Of a stretch of 64,000 nucleotides of DNA, positions 36,419-44,046 are shown in pieces (position 1 is the stretch's first letter; each line of letters begins with the position of its first letter). The stretch lies in contig JANNOQ010000042.1 in the NCBI GenBank assembly GCA_031399085.1, positions 1-64,000 of the forward strand, read 5' to 3'. The position numbers and the translations under genes were made by a program. Below the pieces are notes generated by a model. It saw only the letters and a list, made by a program, of their open reading frames with translations, made no database searches and was not told the DNA's origin. Origin of the DNA: R-RK-3 sp031399085 (GTDB lineage: Bacteria > Pseudomonadota > Alphaproteobacteria > Rhizobiales > Rhodomicrobiaceae).

Positions 36419-36738
36419 GGCCGGATCCCCCATCCGAAACGTTGAAAATCGTCTGCGCAAGGATGTGTCGGCAAATGGTCAACAGAAGGTTAATGCGGGC
36501 TTACGGATGATTACGGAGTGGCGGGGGAAGCTGGACCGGGAGGGGTGATGCAACAGGGCAACAGGTCCAAATAGGATGCAACACTAGGAAGTTCCCCTAA
36601 TGGCTGGCCCAAGTAATTTATGCAAATTTTAATTAAATACGGCGCGTCGGCCAATTGAAAGAGAAGCGTCGGATCTAAATTAAGTAATAACGCGTAATCG
36701 TTGTGTTTTGTATGAGTAGCGTGAAAGTATCCGAAATT
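36419..36738. other. Divergent intergenic region between the Tad and chaperone-usher operons
   Basis: A 320-bp gap between the starts of cpaB (minus) and the first fimbrial gene (plus). The middle is AT-rich (about 36590-36720), in contrast to its surroundings, so promoters for one or both operons are likely. I inspected it for a short Flp pilin gene, which would carry a conserved acidic-Gly cleavage site and a hydrophobic stretch, and found none. It contains a 9-bp direct repeat (separate entry). Clear -35/-10 pairs are not assignable by eye. Confidence 0.5.
36547..36583. repeat. 9-bp direct repeat GATGCAACA in the divergent pilus promoter region
   Basis: GATGCAACA occurs at 36547-36555 and again at 36575-36583, an exact match with a 28-bp period. 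AGG follows both copies at different distances. Two copies in the same orientation in a divergent promoter region could be a regulator's binding sites, but such short repeats also arise by chance and no regulator gene is adjacent. Confidence 0.45.
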
Positions 36739-37308
36739 ATGACGAACTCGCAAGCCATATTCGCGAGAGCTAGTCTCGCCGCCTTGATGTCCGCCGGGCC
36801 GATTGTCCTTAGCGCGACGCCGTCGGCCGCCGGCGATGGCTCCGACCGCGTCAGGATCGGGTTACGAGGCCACATCCCACCCAAATGCAGCCTGACCGGC
36901 ATGGCCGGACGGCTGAATTTCGACGCCGGCGGCATCGGCCGGGAAGGTCGCGGCGGCACGCTTGGCTTCACCATCGATTGCAACGCGCCGTTCATTTACG
37001 GCGTAAGCGCACGCCACGGGTCCCTGCGGCTTTCAGGCTCCAGCGATGCGGCCCACTCAGCGGAGAGGCATGTGCCCTATCACGTCAGCCTAACCATTCC
37101 CACTGAAGATGGTGGCACGTTGCGCACGGAGTGTGGGGGCGAGATGCTAATCGGGACATCTGTTGTTCGCGGATGCAGTGCGGATTCTGGCAACGCCGTC
37201 GCGATGAGCAGGCGCGGGCAGATGGTGGTGAGCCTATCACGCGAAACTCAAGTACCGGCGGGAAGCTATGCCGATGACCTTGAGATCAATTTAGCGCTAA
37301 AGCAATAA
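36739..37308 (+). CDS. Csu/spore coat U-type fimbrial subunit
   Basis: A 189-residue secreted protein of the SCPU (spore coat U, CsuA/B-like) fold. A signal peptide of about 32 residues ends SATPSAAG. The mature part shows PPKCSLTGMAGRLNFDAGG, GFTIDCNAPFIYGVSA and the C-terminal strand GSYADDLEINLALKQ, typical of SCPU subunits. The chosen ATG at 36739 gives the best signal; an ATG at 36712 is in frame. It heads a five-gene chaperone-usher operon and is probably a minor pilin or initiator. Unlike the next gene it has the host's high-GC codon use. Confidence 0.78.
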   Translation: MTNSQAIFARASLAALMSAGPIVLSATPSAAGDGSDRVRIGLRGHIPPKCSLTGMAGRLNFDAGGIGREGRGGTLGFTIDCNAPFIYGVSARHGSLRLSGSSDAAHSAERHVPYHVSLTIPTEDGGTLRTECGGEMLIGTSVVRGCSADSGNAVAMSRRGQMVVSLSRETQVPAGSYADDLEINLALKQ

Positions 37309-37377
37309 TTTGGAAAAACGTTCTTTCCAGCAAACCAACTTAAATAAAGACGACTAAACCACTCGAAAGGGAATAAA

Positions 37378-37938
37378 ATGAAAAAATTACTAGTGCTTGC
37401 TGGCATTTTAGCAAGTGGAGTTACGGTAGCAGCAAATCAGGCTACAGCAATTCAGCACAATTTGGCAATAAATGCGACCGTACAGGCAGGATGCTCAAAT
37501 AGTACCCCAACCGGCACAACTGGATTTAATACAGGTGCAACTACCTTTACGGTCGCAGTAACAGGTACAACACAGGTGCCGGCATCAGGAACGTTGACCT
37601 TCGGTGCATTGGTATGCACAACAACTAAAGTGAAAGTTAGCATGAGTGCCACAAACAATGGGTTGTATATTCCAGGTCAAACGGGTTCGTTAGACAAACG
37701 TATGAATTACAATGCTACCGCAAGACTCAATGGAACGGCAATGGGATCAGGATATGCATCGATGCAAGGCACGCCATTTGTTGGTCCATCAACAACCCTT
37801 AATACAGCAGGTTCAAATACGATCACAATCGACATTACATTCCCTACAATTATTAATGATTTACTGCCGCAAGGAGCTTTGACGGCAGGAACTTACACAG
37901 ATACATTAGCAATAACGATAGATGGCGTGTCAGTGTAA
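37378..37938 (+). CDS. Putative major fimbrial subunit, Csu/SCPU type, AT-rich
   Basis: A 186-residue secreted pilin. The signal peptide is MKKLLVLAGILASGVTVAAN. The mature part has NLAINATVQAGCSNSTP (SCPU-like), GALVCTTTKVKVSMSATN, with the Cys pair, and the end TYTDTLAITIDGVSV. It is rich in Thr, Asn and Ala. Counting bases 37381-37920 gives 236 G+C in 540 (about 44%), far below the flanking genes. AAAGGGA lies seven bases before the ATG and a terminator follows the stop, so high expression as the major subunit is likely. Recent transfer of this single gene or strong selection on codon use are both possible explanations. Confidence 0.8.
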   Translation: MKKLLVLAGILASGVTVAANQATAIQHNLAINATVQAGCSNSTPTGTTGFNTGATTFTVAVTGTTQVPASGTLTFGALVCTTTKVKVSMSATNNGLYIPGQTGSLDKRMNYNATARLNGTAMGSGYASMQGTPFVGPSTTLNTAGSNTITIDITFPTIINDLLPQGALTAGTYTDTLAITIDGVSV

Positions 37939-37941
37939 ATA

Positions 37942-37985
37942 AAAAGGGCAGGCATTGATTGCTTGCCCTTTTATCTTATTTTTTC
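37942..37985 (+). terminator. Rho-independent terminator after the major pilin gene
   Basis: AAAAGGGCAGGC (37942-37953), a 7-base loop and GCTTGCCCTTTT (37961-37972) form a 12-bp stem with one G-U pair, followed by a T-rich run. The hairpin lies between the pilin and its chaperone on the same strand, so partial read-through would give more pilin than assembly proteins, as in other fimbrial operons. Confidence 0.85.
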
Positions 37986-38000
37986 TTTTGGTGAGCCGTG

Positions 38001-38747
38001 ATGAAAATAATTAAACGCATCTTTCAATGTATTGCTGCTATCGGACTTATTTGGTCTGCTGGCGCTACGTCCGCGCCAGCCATGTCAGTCGAGCCACTAG
38101 TGCTCGACGTAACCAGCATTGGCCAGAATACAAAACAATCCTTCAGCGTAGTCAATAATGGCGCTTCCCCATTACCAGTGGAAATCAATGTCTCGCGAAT
38201 CGAGATCGGCCCAGAAGGCGAGCTGCGCTATGAACCGGATGGGGGCGATTTCCTGATTTATCCGCCCCAGGCCATTATTCAGAAAGGCGCCGCCCAGATT
38301 TTCCGCGTCCAATGGATCGGCGATCCAGACCTTAAATCGAGCCGCAACTATCGCTTCGCTGTCTCGCAAGTTCCCGTCAGTCTCCCGCAAGGCGCCTCCG
38401 GCATTCAAATCGTCTTGAGTTTCGCCGTGATTGTGAGTGTCTCGCCGCCTCAAGGCAAAGTGGCCATTAGCGTCAGTGGCGCAAAGCCCGCCAAAGGCGA
38501 AGACGGCAAGCGCATTGCCGCGCTAAACGTCAAAAACACCGGCAACAAGCACGCCTATCTCCGCGACGCCGCGATCAGCCTTTCGGGCGGCGGCTGGTCG
38601 GCGAAGCTGACCGCCTATGAGGTGCAGCAAAAGGTCGGGCTGGGCATCATCCAGCCGGGCAAGGAGCGGCGGTTTCTCATCCCGGTGGAGGTGCCGGCGG
38701 GCGTCTCGGACATCACGGCAAGCATCGTTTACCAGCCTGAGAAGTAG
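38001..38747 (+). CDS. Fimbrial periplasmic chaperone (PapD-like, CsuC type)
   Basis: A 248-residue Ig-fold chaperone for pilin subunits. The signal peptide ends ATSAPAM. Domain 1 has SVEPLVLDVTSIGQNTKQSF and NYRFAVSQVPVSLPQ, the donor-strand-complementing motif; domain 2 has RIAALNVKNTGNKHAYLRDA. The first 30 codons are AT-rich like the preceding pilin gene, while the remainder has the high GC of the host, so the composition boundary lies inside this gene near 38070. It binds subunits and hands them to the usher. Confidence 0.87.
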   Translation: MKIIKRIFQCIAAIGLIWSAGATSAPAMSVEPLVLDVTSIGQNTKQSFSVVNNGASPLPVEINVSRIEIGPEGELRYEPDGGDFLIYPPQAIIQKGAAQIFRVQWIGDPDLKSSRNYRFAVSQVPVSLPQGASGIQIVLSFAVIVSVSPPQGKVAISVSGAKPAKGEDGKRIAALNVKNTGNKHAYLRDAAISLSGGGWSAKLTAYEVQQKVGLGIIQPGKERRFLIPVEVPAGVSDITASIVYQPEK

Positions 38748-38832
38748 ACGAGACAGCGCTGACGGGTGCAGCTTCAAACGCCGGTCGCCGGGGACGCGGG
38801 AATGTGCAGTGGCGTAAAAGAGAGTTCGCGAG

Positions 38833-41391
38833 ATGGGGGCCTCCGATTCGGTCAAGCCTTACCGGGCTCTCAGCCGCACGCTTTGCTTGGTCTGCCTCGC
38901 TGCTGCGTCTGTCATGCTCGGCTCCGCGCCATCGCGCGCGCAGGATGCTTCACCCGCGCCGATCAATCCCACCGGCCGAACCATCGAGATGATCGTGCCG
39001 CTGAACTATCGCGAATTCTATCTGGGCGATCTGCAGCTGCGCTTGACGCCGGACCAGCAGGCGCAGGTCCCACGCGCCGACCTCGTGCGCGCCGTGACCG
39101 AATTGCTCCGGCCAGAGGCACTGAAGGCGCTCGCGGCGGCTGGCGGCGGCGGCGAGCATGTCTCGCTCGCAGTGCTGCGGCAGCACGGTTTCGACTTCAA
39201 ATTCGACCCCGGCGCTGTGAGTATTGCGTTCAACCCGACGCTCGACCAGAAGGTTGAGGGCAATATCAGCATTCAGGCGCGCCAATTCTCCCCCGACAGC
39301 CCAAACGCCGCCGAGCCGGCAAAGCTGGCGGCGTTTCTCAATCTTCGCTCGGCGCTTGACTATATCGGCCATTCGCCGTCGGGAGATGAAGGGCTGAGGG
39401 CGCCTCGGCTAGATCTGGAGGGCGCGGCGCGCTGGCAAGGTGTCGTGCTCGAGGCCGAGGCAACGTTCGAGCCGGACGACGTGTCGGTTTTCGGCGAGAG
39501 CGGCGAGGGCTTTAAGCGGCGCGGCACGCGGCTCGTCAAGGATTTCGAGGCTGAGGCCGTGCGCGCCACCGCTGGCGATGTCTATCCGATCGGGTCGGGT
39601 TTGCAATATACCCCCGATCTTCTCGGCATATCGCTGGAGCGCTCCTACACCAAGCTCCAGCCCGGCCGCAACATGCGCTCGACCAGCCGGCGCTCCTTTC
39701 GCCTGGAACGGCCGTCCAGCGTCGATGTCCAAGTCAACGGCCTGACGGTGCGCCGATTGCGGCTGGACCCAGGCGACTACAATCTTTCCGATCTGCCGGT
39801 GAGCGCCGGGGCCAACGATATGGTGCTGCTGATCGAGGACGATGTCGGACATCAGCAAAAGCTGGAATTTTCGTATTTTCTCGACAGCGCTTTGCTGGCG
39901 CCCGGCCTGTCCGAATGGGCCTTCGCGGCCGGCGTTCCCGCAGGCTTTACTGGCGGAGAGCCGGATTATGAAAGCGACAATTTTTTTGTAACCGGCTTCT
40001 ACCGGCGCGGCCTCGCCGAAAGCGTCACCGGCGAGGCGCATTTGCAAAGCAACGCGGACAGTGTGATGAGCGGCCTCGGCGTATTGTTCGGCAGCGGCAT
40101 CGGGTTCTTCGAGCTGGAAGGGGCCGCGAGCTTTCAGGCCGAGGGCAGCTGGGGCGCCGCGTTCAACGGCGATTTTTCCGCCGCCAAGATCGAGGACGGC
40201 TACGGCCGCTCGCACAATATCCGGCTTTCGGCCAAGGCGCGCACGCCGGACTTTGCGCCGCCGACGTCCGAATTAAGGCTCACGGGGCACGACGATGCCG
40301 TCCATTGCGACTGGCTCGCGCTCTCGGCCTCCTACGCCACCCAATTGCCCTTCCAGATTTCAGCCTCGGTGTCGGGCGGCTACGGTTTTGCCCTGGCCCC
40401 CTATGGCGACAGCTATCACGCCGATCTCAGCTTCAGCCGGCCCATCGGCCGCCAAGTCAGCCTGGCGCTTAGCGGCGGCTATTATGTGCGCGACGAGGAT
40501 GCCGATCTCAGCCTGCTCGTGCGGCTGCAATACCGGCCGGACCGGGATTCGAGCGTTTCTGCTCTCTATGATGCCCGCTATGGGCGCTCCAGCGTCGCCT
40601 ATGACCGCCAATTCGGACATGGCGTCGGCGGCTGGGAAACCAGCATCGATGTCACCCACGAAAAGCCTGGTGATGATGGCACTCACAGCGCCGGAGATGA
40701 CGACGCCTCGCTCAATGCCTCGCTGCATTACACCGGCAACCGAGCCAACATATCGATAGTGCAGGATTCCCGCTTTGCTGGCGTGGACGCCTATCTCATG
40801 GATCAGCGGACGTCGCTGCGGCTCGAGACCGCAATCGCCTTTGCCGACGGCCATGTGGCGCTCGGGCGGCCAGTGTCGAATGGTTTTGCCATTGTCGCTC
40901 CGATCGCCAATCTTGCGGCTCATGATATCAGCATCGGCGGCGAAGCCTCGGGTGTGACCGCGCGCACCGATTTCCTCGGCCCGGCGCTGCTGCCGAGCGT
41001 TTCCCCTTACACGCTCAACCGCATCGACTACGATGTCGCCGATCTTCCTTCAGGCTACGATTTGGGAGACGGCCTGTTCGATCTGATGCCGAAACATCGG
41101 TCCGGCTATGCACTGACGGTCGGCTCGGCTTACACGGTGACGGCGCTTGGCACGCTGATCGGACCGCAGGACGAGCCCGTCGCTCTCTTGACAGGCCATG
41201 CCATAGAGGAGGCCAATCCGAAAAAGCAAGTCGAGCTGTTCACCAATCGCGAAGGCCGGTTCAGCGCCCAGGGCCTCGCGCCGGGAAACTGGATCATCGA
41301 AATGGCGACGGAGCCGAAGACCCGTTACCGGCTGACAATCCCAGCGGATACAGTCGGCCTGTATCGCGCGCAAAGTTTGCGGCCGCTTTGA
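38833..41391 (+). CDS. Outer-membrane fimbrial usher (CsuD type)
   Basis: An 852-residue usher that forms the outer-membrane pore. A signal peptide ends SAPSRAQD. An N-terminal periplasmic domain (IEMIVPLNYREFYLGDLQLR) leads into the 24-strand barrel, and PSSVDVQVNGLTVRRLRLD and RPIGRQVSLALSGGYYVRDE are characteristic. The C-terminal domains end with GRFSAQGLAPGNWIIEMATE, an immunoglobulin-like fold. Length is close to normal ushers. It follows the chaperone by 85 bp and precedes the tip gene by 23 bp on the same strand. Confidence 0.9.
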   Translation: MGASDSVKPYRALSRTLCLVCLAAASVMLGSAPSRAQDASPAPINPTGRTIEMIVPLNYREFYLGDLQLRLTPDQQAQVPRADLVRAVTELLRPEALKALAAAGGGGEHVSLAVLRQHGFDFKFDPGAVSIAFNPTLDQKVEGNISIQARQFSPDSPNAAEPAKLAAFLNLRSALDYIGHSPSGDEGLRAPRLDLEGAARWQGVVLEAEATFEPDDVSVFGESGEGFKRRGTRLVKDFEAEAVRATAGDVYPIGSGLQYTPDLLGISLERSYTKLQPGRNMRSTSRRSFRLERPSSVDVQVNGLTVRRLRLDPGDYNLSDLPVSAGANDMVLLIEDDVGHQQKLEFSYFLDSALLAPGLSEWAFAAGVPAGFTGGEPDYESDNFFVTGFYRRGLAESVTGEAHLQSNADSVMSGLGVLFGSGIGFFELEGAASFQAEGSWGAAFNGDFSAAKIEDGYGRSHNIRLSAKARTPDFAPPTSELRLTGHDDAVHCDWLALSASYATQLPFQISASVSGGYGFALAPYGDSYHADLSFSRPIGRQVSLALSGGYYVRDEDADLSLLVRLQYRPDRDSSVSALYDARYGRSSVAYDRQFGHGVGGWETSIDVTHEKPGDDGTHSAGDDDASLNASLHYTGNRANISIVQDSRFAGVDAYLMDQRTSLRLETAIAFADGHVALGRPVSNGFAIVAPIANLAAHDISIGGEASGVTARTDFLGPALLPSVSPYTLNRIDYDVADLPSGYDLGDGLFDLMPKHRSGYALTVGSAYTVTALGTLIGPQDEPVALLTGHAIEEANPKKQVELFTNREGRFSAQGLAPGNWIIEMATEPKTRYRLTIPADTVGLYRAQSLRPL

Positions 41392-41414
41392 GTGTTGAGC
41401 ATAGGGATAGCGAA

Positions 41415-42314
41415 ATGGCATTGACGCGCCTCTGCACCTGGTTCGCCTGCCATGCTCTGCTTTCGCTGGCCGCGCTCACCCTCGTGGCGGGCCCCGCCAG
41501 TGCGTGCGGGGGGCGCATCGCCGCCAGTTCGGAGGTGCGGCTGACCTACCAGCCCTTTGAGCCGGTTGCTCTGGCGCGGCAGCACCGGATCACGGTGCAA
41601 AATACCGGCGCGGAGGCGTGCGTGTTCTGGCTGAGCTTTAACCGGCTGGATATGCCCGGCCAGAGCCTCGGCGGACTGGCGTTTCAGATCAACGGCGCGC
41701 AAGGCGAAGCGTTGACGGTGAGCGCGCCCCGCCCCTCTGCGGTTGAAAAGCTCGCAAGCCGGGCGCTCGCGCCGGAAGAAAGCTACGACTTCATCTACGC
41801 CGTATCCCTGCCCCCCGGACAGATCACCGCGCCGGGCGATTATGAGCAATCCATCGAGATCAAATTGCAAGGTTCGCCCGGCGCGCAGCCCAGCGCCGAG
41901 GCAGCCCTGCTCGATACAAGGCTTTTGCGGTTAAGCTGTCTCGTCCAGCGCTATCTCAGCCTCAATATTGCCGGCGCCGGTACGATGAAGACCATCGACT
42001 TCGGCGCGCTCAAGCAGGGCGACAGCAAACGCATCATCATCGAAGCGCGCAGCAATCAAATCTTCATCCTGGAGGCCAGTTCCCGTAATGGCGGCGTCAT
42101 GGCAATGGAGCCGCCTTTTCAGACTTGGCGGGTTGGCTACGCCATGGCGCTGAACGGGACGCAACGCGGGATGCCGGCAAGAATGGGTCCGTTTGGGGGG
42201 ACGAGCATCGGCGGTCATGAATTCGATTTCGTGTTCACCATCGGGGATGTGGCGAACAAGCGGGCGGGACTTTATACGGATGAGATTATGATCGAAATCA
42301 AACCGGCGATCTAA
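41415..42314 (+). CDS. Two-domain SCPU protein, probable fimbrial tip adhesin (CsuE-like)
   Basis: A 299-residue secreted protein. A signal peptide ends VAGPASACG. The body contains two SCPU-like halves: RLTYQPFEPVALARQHRITVQN in the first, and GAGTMKTIDFGALKQGDSKR with the end YTDEIMIEIKPAI in the second. In the Csu archetype the last gene is the two-domain tip adhesin CsuE, which has a hydrophobic binding tip. The start at 41415 has AGGGATA upstream. The ligand is unknown. Confidence 0.78.
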   Translation: MALTRLCTWFACHALLSLAALTLVAGPASACGGRIAASSEVRLTYQPFEPVALARQHRITVQNTGAEACVFWLSFNRLDMPGQSLGGLAFQINGAQGEALTVSAPRPSAVEKLASRALAPEESYDFIYAVSLPPGQITAPGDYEQSIEIKLQGSPGAQPSAEAALLDTRLLRLSCLVQRYLSLNIAGAGTMKTIDFGALKQGDSKRIIIEARSNQIFILEASSRNGGVMAMEPPFQTWRVGYAMALNGTQRGMPARMGPFGGTSIGGHEFDFVFTIGDVANKRAGLYTDEIMIEIKPAI

Positions 42315-42345
42315 GCCAATCGCTCATCGAGTCCGTGTACGTGGA

Positions 42346-42420
42346 TCAAAGCTTTCGTGCCGCTCGCCGGTAAGCGATGATGCCAGGGCCGATGACCAAA
42401 GCTCGATGCGGGTTCGTCAT
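42346..42420 (-). CDS. Possible 24-residue small protein with a strong ribosome-binding site
   Basis: On the minus strand a GGAGGAATCGCC precedes an ATG at 42420, nearly ideal spacing for translation. The frame encodes MTNPHRALVIGPGIIAYRR then AARKL and stops at 42346. It is in the 150-bp gap between the fimbrial tip gene and the MBL hydrolase. The strong site is the only argument for a gene; the sequence has a short hydrophobic patch and no known relative. It could also be the start of a decayed gene. Confidence 0.3.
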   Translation of the reverse strand: MTNPHRALVIGPGIIAYRRAARKL

Positions 42421-42467
42421 GGCGATTCCTCCATCGCGGCTTCGCCGCCCCGCGCAAAGCGAGACAC

Positions 42468-43535
42468 ATGCCGGACGCCCCGACCATGCACCCGAACCAC
42501 ATCCAATTTCCTCATGCCAAGGAACCCGCCATCGGCGCAACCGTCGAGGTTGCTCCCGGCATTTTATGGACGCGCATTCCGCTGCCGTTCCGGCTGGATC
42601 ACGTCAATATCTATCTGATCGAGGATGATGGCGGTTGGGCGGTGTTCGATACCGGCATCGCCGATGACCGCGCCAAAGCCGTCTGGGACGCGCTGCTGAC
42701 AGGCCCACTCGCGGGCCGGCGGCTAACCCGGCTGATCGTCACCCACTATCACCCCGACCATATCGGCCTGGCCGGCTGGCTGGCCGAGCGCTTCGGGCTG
42801 AAGCTGTTCACCACCCAGACGGCCTATCTCGGCTGCATCAACATCTCGCTCAGCCCGGGCGCGATGAGCAGCCAGATTTACCGCGATTTTTACGCCCGTC
42901 ACGGCATGACGCCGGAAACCACGGAGCTGGTCACCACCCAGGGGCATGATTATCTGCGCCGTGTGTCGCCATTGCCGCCGGTGTTCACGCGCCTTGTTGC
43001 GGGCGACGTTCTCGATATAGGCGGGCGCGAGTTCGCGGTGCTCACCGGCGACGGCCACGCGCCAGAGCAACTCATGCTCTATTGCCGGGAGGCGAACATC
43101 TTTCTCGCGGCCGACCAAGTTCTCACCAAAATCACGCCCAATATCAGCGTCTGGGCGGTTGACCCTGACGGCGATCCGCTGGGTCTCTATTTGCGCTCGT
43201 TAACGGCGATCGTCGCGCAAATCCCCGGCGATGCCTTGGTCCTGCCGGGCCATCAACTGCCGTTCCGCGGTCTGCATTCACGCTGTGCCGAACTTGCGCG
43301 CCATCACGAGGAGCGCTGCGGGTTGATCGCGCAGGCGTGTGCCACCGCGCCCCGCTCCGTCGCCGAACTGGTGCCGCTGCTCTTCCACCGAAATCTCGAT
43401 CCGCATCAATTGAGCTTCGCCTTCAGCGAAGCGCAAGCGCATGTGAATGCGATGGTGCGGCGGGGCGTTCTCGTCTGGGACGACATGTCCGACGGCGTTT
43501 TGCGGGTCCATGCCGCGACGGTGTTAGGGCGATGA
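42468..43535 (+). CDS. MBL-fold metallo-hydrolase
   Basis: A 355-residue metallo-beta-lactamase-fold hydrolase. The metal-binding motif is THYHPDHIGLAGWLAER (HxHxDH) near residue 90. Further ligands are likely His in LTGDGHAPEQL and LPGHQLPF. The C-terminal third (LDPHQLSFAFSEAQAHVNAM) is a winged-helix domain common in glyoxalase II/LACTB2-like members. The substrate is unknown: thioesters, lactones or nucleotides are all possible. The start at 42468 is somewhat arbitrary; 42486 is also an ATG. Confidence 0.85.
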   Translation: MPDAPTMHPNHIQFPHAKEPAIGATVEVAPGILWTRIPLPFRLDHVNIYLIEDDGGWAVFDTGIADDRAKAVWDALLTGPLAGRRLTRLIVTHYHPDHIGLAGWLAERFGLKLFTTQTAYLGCINISLSPGAMSSQIYRDFYARHGMTPETTELVTTQGHDYLRRVSPLPPVFTRLVAGDVLDIGGREFAVLTGDGHAPEQLMLYCREANIFLAADQVLTKITPNISVWAVDPDGDPLGLYLRSLTAIVAQIPGDALVLPGHQLPFRGLHSRCAELARHHEERCGLIAQACATAPRSVAELVPLLFHRNLDPHQLSFAFSEAQAHVNAMVRRGVLVWDDMSDGVLRVHAATVLGR

Positions 43536-43584
43536 CATGGGCCGCTCAAAATGACTCCTCGTCCATCCAAACCAAACGTCGTCC

Positions 43585-44046
43585 TCAAGCCTTCTTCTCC
43601 CATTTCCCCCGCTCGTTCTGCTGCCAATAGGTGACCGCGAAGCCTTGGTCCTTGGCGCGTTTCCATTGCTGGCGAGCCTTGGCGCGGGCATCCTCGTCGC
43701 GGCCGTCGAACAGATAGACGATGCGCGCGTAACCGCCGAGATCGGCGCTGTCGGCGCCATCGACAAGGAAGCGCACGGCTGCGCCATTCGGATTGTCCTC
43801 GCCAACGGTCAGGAACACCGGCTGCCGGTCGGCGAAGCCGTCGCGGGCGGCGCCATGCGGCAGGAAACTGTCATCCGCATACGTCCAGAGCAGCGCATCG
43901 AGGGCTTCAAGACGCTCGTCGCCGCCGGCCTGAACCACCGCGCGCCAGCCGCGTTCGAGCGTCCGCTCAAGCAGGCCGGGCAGCACCTTGTCCAGCGGCT
44001 GGCGATCGAGCTGGTAAAACAGCACCTCGGCGGCAGGAGTGGTCAC
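43585..44046 (-). CDS. holC: DNA polymerase III subunit chi
   Basis: A 153-residue chi subunit of the clamp loader, which binds SSB and helps switch primase to polymerase. The pattern EVLFYQLDRQPLDKVLPGLLE, LLWTYADDSFLPHG, ADRQPVFLTV and ARIVYLFDGRDEDA matches HolC. The ATG overlaps the der stop by four bases, so the two are coupled. A standard alphaproteobacterial length and composition support the call. Confidence 0.9.
   Translation of the reverse strand: MTTPAAEVLFYQLDRQPLDKVLPGLLERTLERGWRAVVQAGGDERLEALDALLWTYADDSFLPHGAARDGFADRQPVFLTVGEDNPNGAAVRFLVDGADSADLGGYARIVYLFDGRDEDARAKARQQWKRAKDQGFAVTYWQQNERGKWEKKA

Noticed and set aside
36511..36753. A minus-strand frame of 80 residues in the divergent pilus promoter region, considered as a pilin or peptidase
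   Set aside because: It has no signal, Flp cleavage site or hydrophobic helix, and it covers the AT-rich region where promoters are expected.
37311..37329. Inverted repeat TGGAAA...TTTCCA after the first fimbrial gene
   Set aside because: The short stem has no T-run and lies before the next pilin's ribosome-binding site; it may be chance.
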